From positions 1 to 64,000 of the forward strand of contig JADJOT010000008.1 of the NCBI GenBank assembly GCA_016713625.1: a DNA stretch of 64,000 nucleotides. Reading direction: 5' to 3'. Each line of letters opens with the position of its first letter. Positions within the stretch are counted from its first letter, which is position 1. The translations under genes and the position numbers were made by a program. The notes under the pieces are model-generated. The model ran no database searches. It had not been told where the DNA came from and saw only the letters and a program-made list of their open reading frames with translations. Source of the stretch: Candidatus Accumulibacter affinis (GTDB lineage Bacteria > Pseudomonadota > Gammaproteobacteria > Burkholderiales > Rhodocyclaceae). Shown here piece by piece: positions 1 through 11,099 of the stretch.

Positions 1-2347
1 TCGGGTAGCTGGACGCGGTTACCCGCGCCCAGCCCCTCAGAACCGTACATGGGTCTTTCGATCCACCTGGCTCAAGCCTCTACAAAGGCATCTTTCGACA
101 CCCGGTTACACCACTTCGTTTTGGCGTAATATTGACTTCCGGCAACTGAGATGTTGAAGTTGAAGATTGCCGGCTGCATCGGACCCGCCTTCCAGTCACT
201 TTCACAATATGGCAAGCCTTCCAAGGAGTGCTCTTTGTGATGGGTGCTAGCAGGTAGAAACACAGCCCATCTTGCCTTCGCCAGACACGGTAGAACTTCC
301 GGCGACCTTTTGACGAGTTGAGCATCTTCTGTCCCCATCGGGACTCCGAAATACGGCTCCCATTTTGGGTCGTGAGGATTCGCCTTTGCTTGAATCTTGA
401 CGTGCCGACGTATTGGCGTATCCGATTCTTTTAGCAAAGTGACTTCTCGTCGCGTTCCATCCCTCTTTTTGTTCTGTTGCAGCAAATATCCAGTTTCTGG
501 TGCCTCTGGACTTAAAGTATTTCTCCTTAACCCATCGGGCTCCTTTATTGGGATGCCTTCTTTGCCGCCCATCGCCATAGCATTGACCAGATATCGTCAT
601 CAATCCGAGCAAAGGTGTCCTTGGCGACTACATGGCTATGGTAATTCGCCCATCCTCGTAAAACAGGATTGAGTCGCCTTATCAAGTTGGCCTGTTTAGC
701 CGCCTGATTTTCCTTGATGACGTCACGGATTTTTGTCAAGATGCGCTTTGACGTTCGCTTTCGACGGCTTAATCAGTAACTTGCCGCTGTACTTGCGAAT
801 GTTCCATCCGGAGAAAGTCAAACCCTTCCTTGATATGTGTTTTTTCGTTTTTCCGGCGATAGGACTAGTCCACGTTCCGCCAGAAACCCGATTACTACGG
901 GCTTGACCTCATTTTCCAGCCATTTTTTCGAGTTGCCGGTGATATGGAAGTCATCCGCATAACGCACCATGTTCATTTTCAGACCTGTCTGCGTCGCTTT
1001 AGGGAATTTCTCCGCCAGCTTTGCTTCAAGGCCATCAAGAGTCATGTTTGCCAGTACCGGTGAAACAATGCCTCCTTGCGGAGTGCCGGCCTCTGTGGGG
1101 GAAAAGTTCGTTTTGATACATAAATCCCCGCCTGAAGCCACTTGGTCAGAATTACCTTGTCCGTGGGGATGTTGGCGATCATCCATTCGTGGCTAATTTT
1201 GTCGAAACAGCCCTGAATATCAGCCTCTAGCACCCATTCCGCGTTTGCTCGCTTAGCCAGAGAATTGAAACATTGCCCCCCAGCATCGGCGGTTGAACGT
1301 TCCGGTCTGAACCCATAGGAATTCGGATCGGCGGTGGTTTCAGCGATGGGTTCCAACGCCAGCAGATGGAGCGCTTGCATGGCGCGGCATTTCATCACCG
1401 GGATGCCCAGTGGCCTCGTCTTGCCATTTTCTTCGGAATATATACTCTCCGAAGCGGAAGCGGCGAATAACCCCGCCTCTTCAACGACGCAATCGCGTTG
1501 GTCTTTGCCCCCGGTGTTTTCAGGTGACTTTGTCCACCCGGGAGTGTTCTTGCCTTTATTTTCAGTCACCCGCTTGACGGCTAATGCTTTACCGCTAAAC
1601 GAATGGGTCAGCAGCCATTGCAACGATCTCGCCTTGTTGTGTCTGCACTCCTGTGTTGCCTTCACAATACGTATTTGCAGCCGTCTTACGTGACGTCGAA
1701 CATTGGCCCAACTGATGCCATTCCACGCCACGCCAGAAAGATTACTACACCCGTGTTGCAGCGTCCATTTGCTTTCCTTCTGCGATGATGGTTCTACGAA
1801 CTCTCTTGTGAAGAGAGACCATAAGGAAGTCTGCCCGCTTTCGCGTCGGGTAACCTTAAAACCCGTATCCGCACCATTACAGCACGGCATTCGCTTTTTC
1901 CTCGTTCCTGTTCCCGCACATCCATGGGCAGACTTCACAGCCTGCTGTCCCCGAAGGGGGGTACAGGGTTTCCACGTTCCACTGGTAGAGTACATTGGGT
2001 TAGGTGCCTGCATTAGACCGGGAGGCGTATGGGTCACGAAAGCGCAACGGCTGAGCGCTGTTCCACACCAGTACCTTTTGGTTCAAGCGTAATAGCCATT
2101 TCCGCTTGTTTTACGTCACGATCTTTATCGCAGATTCAAATTTATTCACCATACCAATTATCTAGCACTTATCCGGCTTATGGCTGCCAGAAGGGTATGC
2201 CTCTCGCGATTTATACCCCGCACCTGGCGGTGTTTCGTTACGTTGTCAGAGTCGCTCTTTATTCAGACTCTTAGATGCACCAAGTGACATTGGTGGTTCC
2301 CTCCTGGTGAAGTGGGAACAACTTCTACCAGCGACTTCGTGTCGCAC
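1..2347 (-). mobile_element. Group II intron, nearly complete, decayed
   Basis: Read on the minus strand, the element starts near 2347 with GTGCGAC, the usual group II 5' end, and runs to the first base of the window. Domain V is recognisable at about 38-73: it opens GAGCC, has a GAAAG turn and closes GTACGGTTC. Domain VI follows as a 10-bp stem with a GTAA loop (about 11-34), then a CTACCCGA-type tail at position 1 that carries a candidate branch-point A. The distal helix of domain V pairs poorly, and the encoded maturase is broken in several places, so autonomous splicing and mobility are unlikely. The terminal base or bases of the 3' end probably lie just outside the window. I did not identify the interrupted gene. 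Confidence 0.85.
72..2037 (-). pseudogene. Group II intron reverse transcriptase/maturase, multiply frameshifted
   Basis: Pieces of one intron-encoded protein are spread over several minus-strand frames. The RT N-terminal and finger region with KTRPLGIPV and SYGFRPERS lies within 1042-1790. The palm with GTPQGGIVSP and the catalytic YADD lies at 818-1186. The maturase thumb (NPVLRGWANYHSHV) lies at 545-739. The C-terminal DNA-binding and HNH region is split between the frames covering 72-578 and 80-325. The HNH histidines and cysteines are partly lost, with ECHHIV- and CHxxxH-type motifs degraded, so this is decay and not only frameshifting. One visible break is a missing G near 1535-1545, where a GVDK-type motif reads GWTK. 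The true start is unclear; sequence before about 1800 has no conserved match. Confidence 0.85.
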
Positions 2348-2628
2348 AACCGCACCGTGAGTAAGCACCAGTAGTTCCCGCAGTGACCATGTCACGTCCA
2401 GCGTCTTCCGCATAAGACAACAAGACCCCCCGGCCCCAGCATCCGATAGAATGCGCGGCACCCACATTGGCTTGCGCTCGTCGCACGTGTTCATCAACCT
2501 CAACCAGCCGACATCGGCCGACCACCACCATGACAGCAAAGGGATGCTGGTATCCTGCCACCCGGTTGCGCATGCCTTTCCTTGCGCGCGGCTAAAAGCC
2601 ACCCACCTGCAAGGCGCATCGGGAAGGC
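2348..2628. other. Gap between intron 5' end and gene remnant
   Basis: These 281 bases are the 5' exon side of the intron. A short open frame on the plus strand (from 2451) ends in low-quality sequence and matches nothing I recognise. No RNA gene, repeat or clear promoter is visible. It may be the degraded 5' part of the spermidine synthase-like gene or of an unrelated gene struck by the intron. Confidence 0.4.
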
Positions 2629-3174
2629 TATGGGCGCACTCGCAGCCTGGCTGCGCCGGCGCTTACCGCGCCTGATGGCACGCAACGCCATCGAAATCAG
2701 CGAGAAGGCCGGCGTCCGCTACCTGCATTTTTCGTCCGCCTGGGTGCAGGGGGGCCGACGGCGCCGAGTACATGCTCCAGGGTGACAGCCACCACGACTA
2801 CATCCTGGTCGACGGCTTCGACCGCAACGCCCGCGCCGGCGTGCTCGACACCCTGCCCTTTTTACCAGGCCTGCCGCGTTCGCCTCAGCGAGAACGGGCT
2901 GCTGGCAGTCAACCTGCTCGGTCGCGAGCGTGGTTTTCAGGCCAGTGTCGATCGTATCCAGCAGGCTTTCGATGGCCGCGTCGTGGTCTTTCCGTCCTGT
3001 GATAGCGGTAATACGATCGCCTTCGCTGCCGCCGACGATCGCGTCGATGCGCACTACGACGAGTTGATCCGCCGCGCCAGCCAGTACCAGAAACAAACGG
3101 GTCTGAACCTGCTGCCAACCGTCTCCCGGCTGCAACGGAAACAGCAGCTAACCAACGATCTGCTCAGCATTTAA
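2629..3174 (+). pseudogene. Spermidine synthase-like protein, internally deleted remnant
   Basis: The N-terminal piece reads MARNAIEISEKAGVRYLHF, a typical opening of proteobacterial spermidine synthase-like (polyamine aminopropyltransferase fold) proteins. The frame then jumps at the G run near 2750 directly to the acidic strand HHDYILVDGFD. A second shift at the T run near 2862 leads to YQACRVRLSENGLLAVNLLG and an intact C-terminus ending at TAA 3172-3174. The expected central block with the GxGxG nucleotide-binding loop is absent. The family is known to use decarboxylated S-adenosylmethionine in the site that is missing here, so the product cannot be functional. It lies directly upstream of the cyanophycin locus. 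Fold assignment is confident; substrate is not. Confidence 0.7.
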
Positions 3175-3300
3175 TGCGTACCTCTCATCGAGCGCATGGC
3201 GGCATCTCCAGGAAGCTCCCGTAAAACACGGTGTCATGGGTATACTTGCGGCCTCTCGATGCTTCCCGCAACCTACTTCCAAAAAAATGCCCAAGTCATG

Positions 3301-5621
3301 ACTCAAGCCATCCACGCAGCCTCCCCACCGGACCCTACACTCTCGGGGCTGGCGGTTGCATCCCTGCCGGCCGTCTGGTCAGCGCAGATCAAGGCGCAAC
3401 TGGCCAGCGACGAGAAGATCCTGGCCTCGCTCGAGATCGACCTCGACGCCCGCCTGCGCTTTGCCACCGGCGTGGTGGTGGTGACCAGCGAGCGCCTGCT
3501 GGTGATGTCGGCAGACGACAGTCAATGGCAGAGCTGGACCTACCGGCCAGGACTTGCGTTGACGCGCCGTGACCATTCTGGTGTCGGGACCCTCGAACTC
3601 TGCGATGGAAACTCGCTGTTGGGACACTGGCGCTACACGCTCGGCGCCGACATCGCCGCCGGCCGTCTGGTGGACCACTTCACGCGGCAACTGACCTTCC
3701 GGGTCACCGGCGAACTACCGCCACCGTCGGCGCTGGCGCTCTGCCCGAAGTGCGAAACGCCGCTGTTGGCCGGACAGGAGGAGTGCCCGGCATGCAGCAA
3801 GGAGATCCACGAGCCACCCTCGACCTGGACGTTGTTGCGCCTCGGGCGCTTCGCCAGGCCCTACCGGGGACGACTGCTGGCGGCCTTCGTGCTGTCGCTG
3901 CTGACCACCGCCGCGACGCTGGTGCCGCCGTACCTGACGATGCCCCTGATGGACAAGGTGCTGATCCCGTTCCAGAACGGCCAGCCGATCGACACCCACC
4001 TGGTCATGCTCTACCTCTCGGGCCTGCTGGGAGCGTCGCTGTTCGCCTGGGTGCTCGGCTGGGGGGCGCAGCTATATTCTGGCGCTGGTTTCCGAGCGGA
4101 TTGGTGCCGACCTGCGCACCACCACCTACGAGCATCTGCTGAAACTGTCGCAGGAGTACTTCGGCGGCAAGCGGACCGGCGACCTGATGGCGCGCATTGG
4201 TTCGGAAACCGACCGGATCAACATCTTCATCTCGCTGCACCTGCTCGATTTCGCGACCGACGTGCTGATGATCGTCATGACCACGGCGATTCTGGTATCG
4301 ATCGATCCCTGGCTGGCGGCCGTGACCCTGATCCCGTTGCCGATCATCGCTTGGCTGATCCACGTCGTCCGTGAAAAGCTGCGCACCGGTTTCGAACGTG
4401 TCGACCGCATCTGGGCAGAAGTCACCAATGTGCTGGCCGACACGATTCCCGGCATCCGGGTGGTCAAGGCCTTCGCGCAGGAAAGCCGCGAGGCGTCGCG
4501 TTTCCGCGCCGCGAATGCGCACAATCTGGATGTCAATGACCGGGTCAACAAGGTCTGGTCGCTGTTTTCACCGACCGTCACCCTGCTCACCGAAATCGGC
4601 CTGCTGATCGTCTGGGGTTTCGGGATCTGGCAGATCTCGCAGAACAAGATCACCGTCGGGGTGCTGACCGCTTTCCTCGCCTACATCAGCCGTTTCTACC
4701 TGCGCCTCGACTCGATGAGCCGCATCGTCTCGGTCACGCAGAAGGCTGCGGCCGGCGCCAAGCGCATCTTCGATATTCTTGACCATGTATCGAGCGTTCC
4801 CGAGCCGACCAACCCGGTGCACCTTTCCAGGGTTTCGGGGCGCATCGAATTGCGCAGTGTCGGCTTCCGCTACGGAACGCGCAGCGTCACCCGCGACATC
4901 AACCTGGTCATCGAACCCGGCGAGATGGTCGGCCTGGTCGGGCACAGCGGTTCTGGCAAGAGCACGATGGTCAACCTGATCTGCCGCTTCTACGACGTCA
5001 CCGAAGGCGCGATCCTGATCGACGGCGTGGACATCCGCTCGCTACCGGTGGCCGAGTACCGCAAACACATCGGCCTGGTATTGCAGGAGCCTTTCGTGTT
5101 CTTCGGCACGATTGCCGATAACATCGCCTACGGCAAGCCCGGAAGCGACGCGTGCCGAGATCATGACTGCCGCCCGCGCCGCGCACGCCCACGAGTTCAT
5201 CCTGCGCCTGCCGCACGGCTACGATTCGCTGGTCGGCGAACGTGGACAGGCGCTGTCGGGTGGCGAAAGACAGCGCATCTCGATCGCCCGCGCGTTGCTG
5301 ATCGACCCGCGCATCCTGATCCTCGACGAAGCCACTTCGTCGGTCGACACGACGATTGAGAAGGAAATCCAGAAAGCCCTCGACAACCTGGTGCGCGGAC
5401 GTACGACGATTGCCATCGCGCACTGCCTATCCACCCTGCGCGACGCCAATCGCCTGGTCGTCCTCGACCGTGGCAGCAGCGTCGAGGTGGGCAGCCACGA
5501 TGAGTTGATGGCTTGCGAAGGCCATTACTACCGCCTCTATCAGGCGCAGGCACGGAATATCGATACCGAAGACGAACTACGCCAAATGGACATCGACCCC
5601 AAGGACGAGGGGAGACCGCGA
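3301..5621 (+). pseudogene. Cyanophycin-associated ABC transporter (permease-ATPase fusion), two frameshifts
   Basis: This is a half-size ABC exporter with an unusual front end. Residues about 15-130 resemble a PH-like domain. A zinc ribbon follows (CPKC and CPAC pairs, about 3751-3800). Then come six transmembrane segments, and an ATPase with Walker A GHSGSGKS, signature LSGGERQR and Walker B LILDEATSSVD. Two single-base insertions break it: an extra G in the G run 4061-4066 and an extra G near 5141-5142. Restoring both gives one continuous protein of about 770 residues. No stop separates its C-terminus from the next gene; the frame runs straight into the DUF1854 ATG. The start at 3301 is chosen on alignment of the conserved N-terminus; an ATG at 3196 is also open. 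Association with cyanophycin rests on position next to cphA. Confidence 0.75.
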
Positions 5622-6094
5622 ATGATCGACGCCCCTGGCTACCAGTTGCGCCGCAACGCTTTCGGCAAGCTCGAATTCGTCGGCCCGGACGGCGAGACGC
5701 AAGTGGGTGTAGTGCCGGTACGCGCCTTCCGATCACCGCGCCCGACGAGGGCATCGGGCTGGTCGACTCCTACGGCAACGAACTGGCCTGGATCGACCGG
5801 CTCGAAGACCTGCCGGACGAGCTGCGCAGCATCGTCGAAGGAGAACTCGCCCGACGCGAGTTCATGCCGGTCATTACCCGCATCGTCAGCGTCGCGAGCT
5901 TTGCGACGCCGAGCACCTGGCAGGTCGAGACCGATCGCGGTGCAGCCAGCCTGATCCTCAAGGGCGAAGAGGACATTCGGCGTCTCACCCCGCCGGCGCT
6001 GCTGATTGCCGACAGCCACGGCATTCACTTCCTGATCCGCGACCGTTACGCGCTCGATCAGCCAAGTCAGCGGATTCTGGACCGCTTCCCATGA
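5622..6094 (+). pseudogene. DUF1854 protein associated with cyanophycin metabolism, one frameshift
   Basis: The ATG follows a purine-rich GAGGGGAGA ribosome-binding site. The protein begins MIDAPGYQLRRNAFGKLEF and continues after a one-base loss (a C near 5728-5731) as PITAPDEGIGLVDSYGNELA, ending at TGA 6092-6094. Repaired length is about 157 residues. DUF1854 proteins are known as small soluble partners encoded between an ABC transporter and cphA genes in betaproteobacteria; their biochemical role is not established. The upstream ABC frame enters this gene without a stop, which would give a fusion if translated through. A single T-to-A change (TGA to AGA at 5613-5615) would explain that, but this is inference. 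Confidence 0.7.
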
Positions 6095-6244
6095 GGCAAC
6101 TTACCTCAATCGCCCGCTCTGGCGGTCAGCCGATTGACGCCTGCAACGTTACTCCATGATATTGAGGGCCTGGCCTGTGGTCTTCTTGCCTGCCGCCTGT
6201 TCCGCGCCGACGCGTGCCACCCTTCCTGTGCCTGGACTGTCGCC

Positions 6245-8414
6245 ATGAAAACCAAAGACATCAAGTTCGTCGAGATCCGCTACCTGCGCGGTCCGAACAT
6301 CTGGACCTACCGCCCGGTCATCGAAGCGGTGGTCGATATTGGCGAACTCGAGGACTTTCCGTCCAATCTCATCCCGGGATTCTACGAGCGTCTGACCGCG
6401 CTGCTGCCGTCGCTGATCGAGCACCGCTGCAGCTACGGGAGCGCGGCGGCTTCCTGCGGCGCGTCCAGGAAGGCACCTGGCCGGCGCACATCCTCGAACA
6501 CGTCACGCTCGAACTGCAGAACCTGGCCGGCATGCCCGGTGGTTTCGGCAAGGCGCGCGAAACCTCGACGCGTGGTGTCTATAAGGTGGTGGTGCGGGCC
6601 TGGCACGAGGACGTCACGCGCTCCTGCCTGTATGCCGGACGCGATCTGCTGCTGGCGGCAATCAAGGACACTCCTTTCGACGTTGCCGGCACGGTGGCGC
6701 ACCTGGCTGACATGGCCGAGCGCAAGCTGCTCGGTCCGAGCACCGGCTGCATCGTCGAAGCGGCGACCGCCAAGGACCGCCGTATTCCGGCGATTCGCCT
6801 GCTGGCCACCGGCAATCTGGTTCAGCTCGGCTACGGCGCCCACAGCCGGCGCATCTGGACCGCCGAAACCGACCGCACCAGCGCGATTGCCGAAGGCATC
6901 TCGCGCGACAAGGACCTCACCAAGACGCTCATTCAATCCTGTGGCGTGCCGGTCCCCGAAGGACGCCTCGTCGATAGTGCCGACGATGCTTGCGAAGCGG
7001 CCGAGGAGATCGGTTTCCCGGTGGTCGTCAAGCCCTCGGACGGCAACCACGCGCGCGGCGTGTTCACCAATCTGATGACCCGCGAGGAAGTCGAGTCAGC
7101 CTATGCGGCGGCGGTCGTCGAGGGTAGCGGCGTCATTGTCGAGCGTTATGTGCGCGGCTCAGAGCATCGCCTGCTGGTGGTCGGCGGCAAGCTCGCCGCC
7201 GCGGGCGCGCGGCGAGGTCGCCAAGGTCATCGGTGACGGCCGTTCAACGATCAACGAGCTGATCAACAGCCAGATCAATACCGACCCGCGCCGCGGCACC
7301 GCCGAGGAATTCCCGCTGGACATCATCGACCTCAGCGATAACCCGGTCGCCCGTCTCGAGGTATCTCGCCAGGGATTTACTCCCGACTCGATCCCGCCGG
7401 CGGGTCGCGAAGTGCTGATCGTGCGCAGCGGCAACCATACCGACGATGTCACCGACCTCGTACACCGAGACGGCAGCTACCGCCTCGTTGGCCGCCCGCA
7501 TCGTCGGACTCGACATCGCCGGCGTCGATCTGGTCTGCGAAGACATTTCCCGGCCGCTCGCTGAACAGCGCGGTGCGATTGTCGAGGTCAATGCCGGCCC
7601 AGGCCTGCTGATGCACCTTAAACCGGAGACCGGTCAGCCACGTGCGGTCGGCCGCGCCATCGTCGACGAGTTGTTCCCCAACGGCGGCGACGGACGCATC
7701 CCGGTGGTCGGCGTCACCGGCAGCTACGGCAAGACCACCGTCGCCCGCCTGATTGCCAGTCTGCTGGCTCTTTCGGGCAAGCATACCGGTCTGGCCTGCA
7801 GCAGCGGCATGTTCGTGGACCGGCGTTGTATCGACCAGGGCGACAGCGCCAACTGGGGAGCCGCGCACCGCATCCTGATGAATCGCATTGTCGAAGCGGC
7901 CGTTTTCGAGAACGGCAGCGACACCATCCTTAGCGAAGGTCTGGCCTACGACCGTTGCCAGGTTGGCGTGATTACCAACGTCGACGAGGCTCGGCATTTC
8001 GGCCGCTACGACGTGAATACGCCGGCGCAGGTATTCACCGTTCTGCGGACCCAGGTCGATGTGGTGCTGCCGGCGGGCGCCGCCGTCCTCAATGCCGGCC
8101 AGCCGATGCTGGTCGACATGGCTCCCCTGTGCGATGGCGAAGTGATCTTCTTTGCCGCCGACCCCGAGCTGCCCGCCCTCGTAGACCACCGGGCGCAAGG
8201 CAAACGCGCGGTGTATGTTCGCAACGGTAAGGTAGTCCTGGCCAGCGGCGCCGACGAAACGGCAATCGTCAGTCTGCAGAGCATTCCCCTGATCAGCGCC
8301 CGAGCGACCGCCTTCCAGATCGAAAATGTCCTCGCCGCCAGCGGCGCGGCGTGGGCGCTCGGCATCGGAGCAGAAATCATCCGTACCGGGCTCGAAACTT
8401 TCACCGTCGCCTGA
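6245..8414 (+). pseudogene. cphA: Short cyanophycin synthetase paralogue (CphA'), three frameshifts
   Basis: It starts MKTKDIKFVEIRYLRGPNIW, the standard CphA N-terminus. An ATP-grasp region follows (FPVVVKPSDGNHARGV) and then a Mur ligase-like P-loop GVTGSYGKTT near 7710. The protein ends at 8414 soon after the conserved AFQIENVLAA block. It therefore lacks the C-terminal Mur-ligase segment present in the neighbour at 8482. A short plus a long CphA in tandem is a known betaproteobacterial arrangement. Breaks are a lost G at 6437-6439, an extra G at 7203-7205, and a net two-base loss near 7463-7468. With these repaired the protein is about 722 residues. CphA enzymes polymerise aspartate and arginine with ATP; whether this short form is catalytic alone cannot be told from sequence. 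Confidence 0.8.
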
Positions 8415-8481
8415 GTCGAGAACCAGCGCATCGTTCCTGGCCGCCAGGCCTGCGGACAGAACCAGAGAGAGGAAACTTTTC

Positions 8482-11062
8482 ATGCAAGTCTCGCGTATCC
8501 GCGCCCTGCGCGGTCCCAATCTCTGGAGCCGACATACGGCTATTGAAGCGATTGTTCTGCGCTGAAGAGGAGCGCAGCATTGATCATATGCCGGGTTTCG
8601 AAATCCGTCTGCGCGAACGTTTCCCGGAACTGGCCATGCTTGGCCCCGCTGGTCATGACGAAGCGGTATCGATGGCGCAGGTGCTCGAGTTCGCGACACT
8701 GGGCCTGCAGGCACAGGCGGGTTGCCCGGTCACGTTCAGCCGCACCGCGCAGACGCTGGAAACGGGCATCTATCAGGTGGTGGTCGAATACAGCGAGGAG
8801 GCGGTGGGTCGATTGGCCCTGGAGATCGCCCAGGACCTCTGCAAAGCTGCAGTCGAGGACGCGTCTTTCGACCTTGCCCAAGCGCTGGACCGCTTGCGCG
8901 AACTCGACGAGGATGTGCGCCTTGGCCCAAGCACTGGAGCGATCGTTTATGCGGCAGTGGCGCGCAACATCCCCTATCGCCGTCTGACCGAAGGAAGCAT
9001 GGTGCAGTTTGGCTGGGGTAGCCGGCAGCGCCGCATTCAGGCAGCAGAAACCGATCGCACCAGCGCCGTCGCCGAATCGATCGCCCAGGACAAGGAACTG
9101 AGCAAGATCCTGTTGCACGCTGCCGGCGTCCCGGTGCCCACCGGTCGGCCGGTCCTGAGTGCCGAGGACGCCTGGGCAGCGGCCTGCGAGATTGGCGGTG
9201 CGGTGGTCGTCAAACCACAGGATGGCAACCAGGGCAAAGGCGTCGCCGTCAATCTGAGCAGCCGCGAGCAGATTGAAGCCGCCTACGCGATCGCCTATGA
9301 AGTCAGCGACGAAGTGCTCGTCGAACGCTACCTTCCGGGTCACGACTACCGACTGCTGGTGATCGGCGACAAGTTGATTGCCGCCGCCCGCCGCGATCCA
9401 CCGCTGGTGATCGGTGATGGCGTGCATAGCATTCGCCAGTTGGTCGAGCGGGTGAACAGTGACCCACGCCGCGGTGAAGGCCACGCCACCTCACTGACCA
9501 GGATCCGCCTCGACGAGGTGGCCCTCGCCCGCCTGACCAGCGCCGGTCTGACTCCCGAAACGGTGCCCGCCAGAGGCCGGCGCGTGGTCCTGCGCAATAA
9601 CGCCAACCTCTCCACCGGCGGTACGGCCACCGACGTCACCGATGACGTCCATCCAGAGTTTGCGGCACAGGCAATTGCCGCCGCACAGACCATCGGCCTC
9701 GACATCGCCGGCGTCGACGTCGTCTGCGATGGCGTCCTGCGCCCGTTGGAAGCTCAGGGCGGCGGCATCGTCGAAATCAACGCCGCGCCTGGACTGCGCA
9801 TGCATCTGCAGCCGTCGTTCGGCAAGGGGCGGGCGGTCGGTGAAGCGATCATCGCCAACATGTTCGTTGCCGGCGATGATGCGCGCATTCCGCTGGTGGC
9901 CGTGGCCGGAACCAACGGCAAGACGACCACCGTCCGCCTGATCGCCAGCATTCTTGGCCAGCACGGCCTGCGCGTCGGCATGACGACCACCGACGGGGTC
10001 TACGTCGAAGGCCGACGTATCGATACCGGTGACTGCAGCGGCCCCAAAAGCGCCAAGAATGTTCTGCTGCACCCTGACGTGGACGCGGCCGTACTCGAAA
10101 CCGCGCGCGGTGGCGTGCTGCGTGAGGGACTGGGCTTCGACCGTTGCGATGTCGCCGTGGTTACCAACATCGGGCTCGGCGATCACCTCGGGCTTTCCTA
10201 CATCAGCACCGTCGAGGATCTTTCGGTGGTCAAGCGGGTGATCGTTCAGAACGTCAGACCCGGAACCGGTGTCGCCGTGCTCAATGCGGCCGATCCGATG
10301 GTCGCCCGAATGGCCGATTCGTGCCCGGGCAGCGTCACTTTTTTCGCCTGTGACCGGAATCATCCGGTGATGGCCATGCGCCGCGCGCAGAGAAAGCGGG
10401 TGGTCTATCGTGATGGCGATTCGATCGTCGCTTCCGGTGGCGGCGTCGAACACCGCATCGCGCTCGCCGAGATCCCGGTGACGCAGAACGGCGCCATTGG
10501 TTTCCAGGTCGAGAACGCGATGGCCGCCACCGCGGCGGCCTGGGCTCTGGGCATCGACTGGCCGACGATTCATCGCGGTCTGGGCAGCTTCATCAACGAC
10601 GCAAGAACGGCACCCGGACGCTTCAATCTTTTCAGCTATCGCGGGGCGACGCTGATTGCCGACTACGGCCACAACCCGGACGCCATTCAGGCACTGGTCG
10701 AGGCCATCGACAACCTGCCATCACCGCCGGGCAGCAAGCGCTCGGTGGTGATCAGCGGCGCTGGCGACCGGCGTGACGAAGACATCCGCCAGCAGACCGA
10801 AATCCTCGGCGACGCCTTTGATCGGGTAGTGCTGTATCAGGATCAGTGCCAACGCGGCCGTGCTGACGGAGAAGTGCTGGCCCTGCTGCACGAAGGACTG
10901 AAAAATGCCCGGCGGACCTCGGAGGTCAGGGAAATCCGCGGTGAGTTCATCGCCATCGACAGTGCGCTGGCTGAACTGCAGGCGGGCGACACCTGCCTGG
11001 TCCTGATCGATCAGATCGAGGAGGCCCTGGAACATATCACCAAGCGAGTGGCCGAAGGCTGA
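8482..11062 (+). pseudogene. cphA: Cyanophycin synthetase CphA, one early frameshift
   Basis: It starts MQVSRIRALRGPNLWSRHTA behind the ribosome-binding site AGAGAGGAA. The frame breaks near 8557-8560 after about 26 codons and resumes at CAEEERSIDHMPGFEIR. From there to TGA 11060-11062 the frame is uninterrupted. It shows the glutathione-synthetase-like N-domain, the ATP-grasp domain (GGAVVVKPQDGNQGKGV), the Mur-ligase P-loop VAGTNGKTTT near 9904, and the full C-terminal ligase domain with APGRFNLF and DYGHNPDA. Repaired length is about 860 residues, normal for the family. CphA condenses L-Asp and L-Arg into multi-L-arginyl-poly-L-aspartate granules in the cytoplasm. One indel so near the start could be a sequencing error; if real, only translation from an internal start could give product. 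Confidence 0.85.
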
Positions 11063-11099
11063 CCGGGCGCCGAGTACGCACCAGGCCGGTCGTCGGCAA

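Noticed and set aside
2451..2675. 74-residue plus-strand frame after the intron
   Set aside because: Cannot be matched to any family and lies in degraded sequence; recorded only as gap content.
7449..8714. 421-residue open frame antisense to the CphA genes
   Set aside because: Shadow of the cphA' and cphA frames; no ribosome-binding site or domain.
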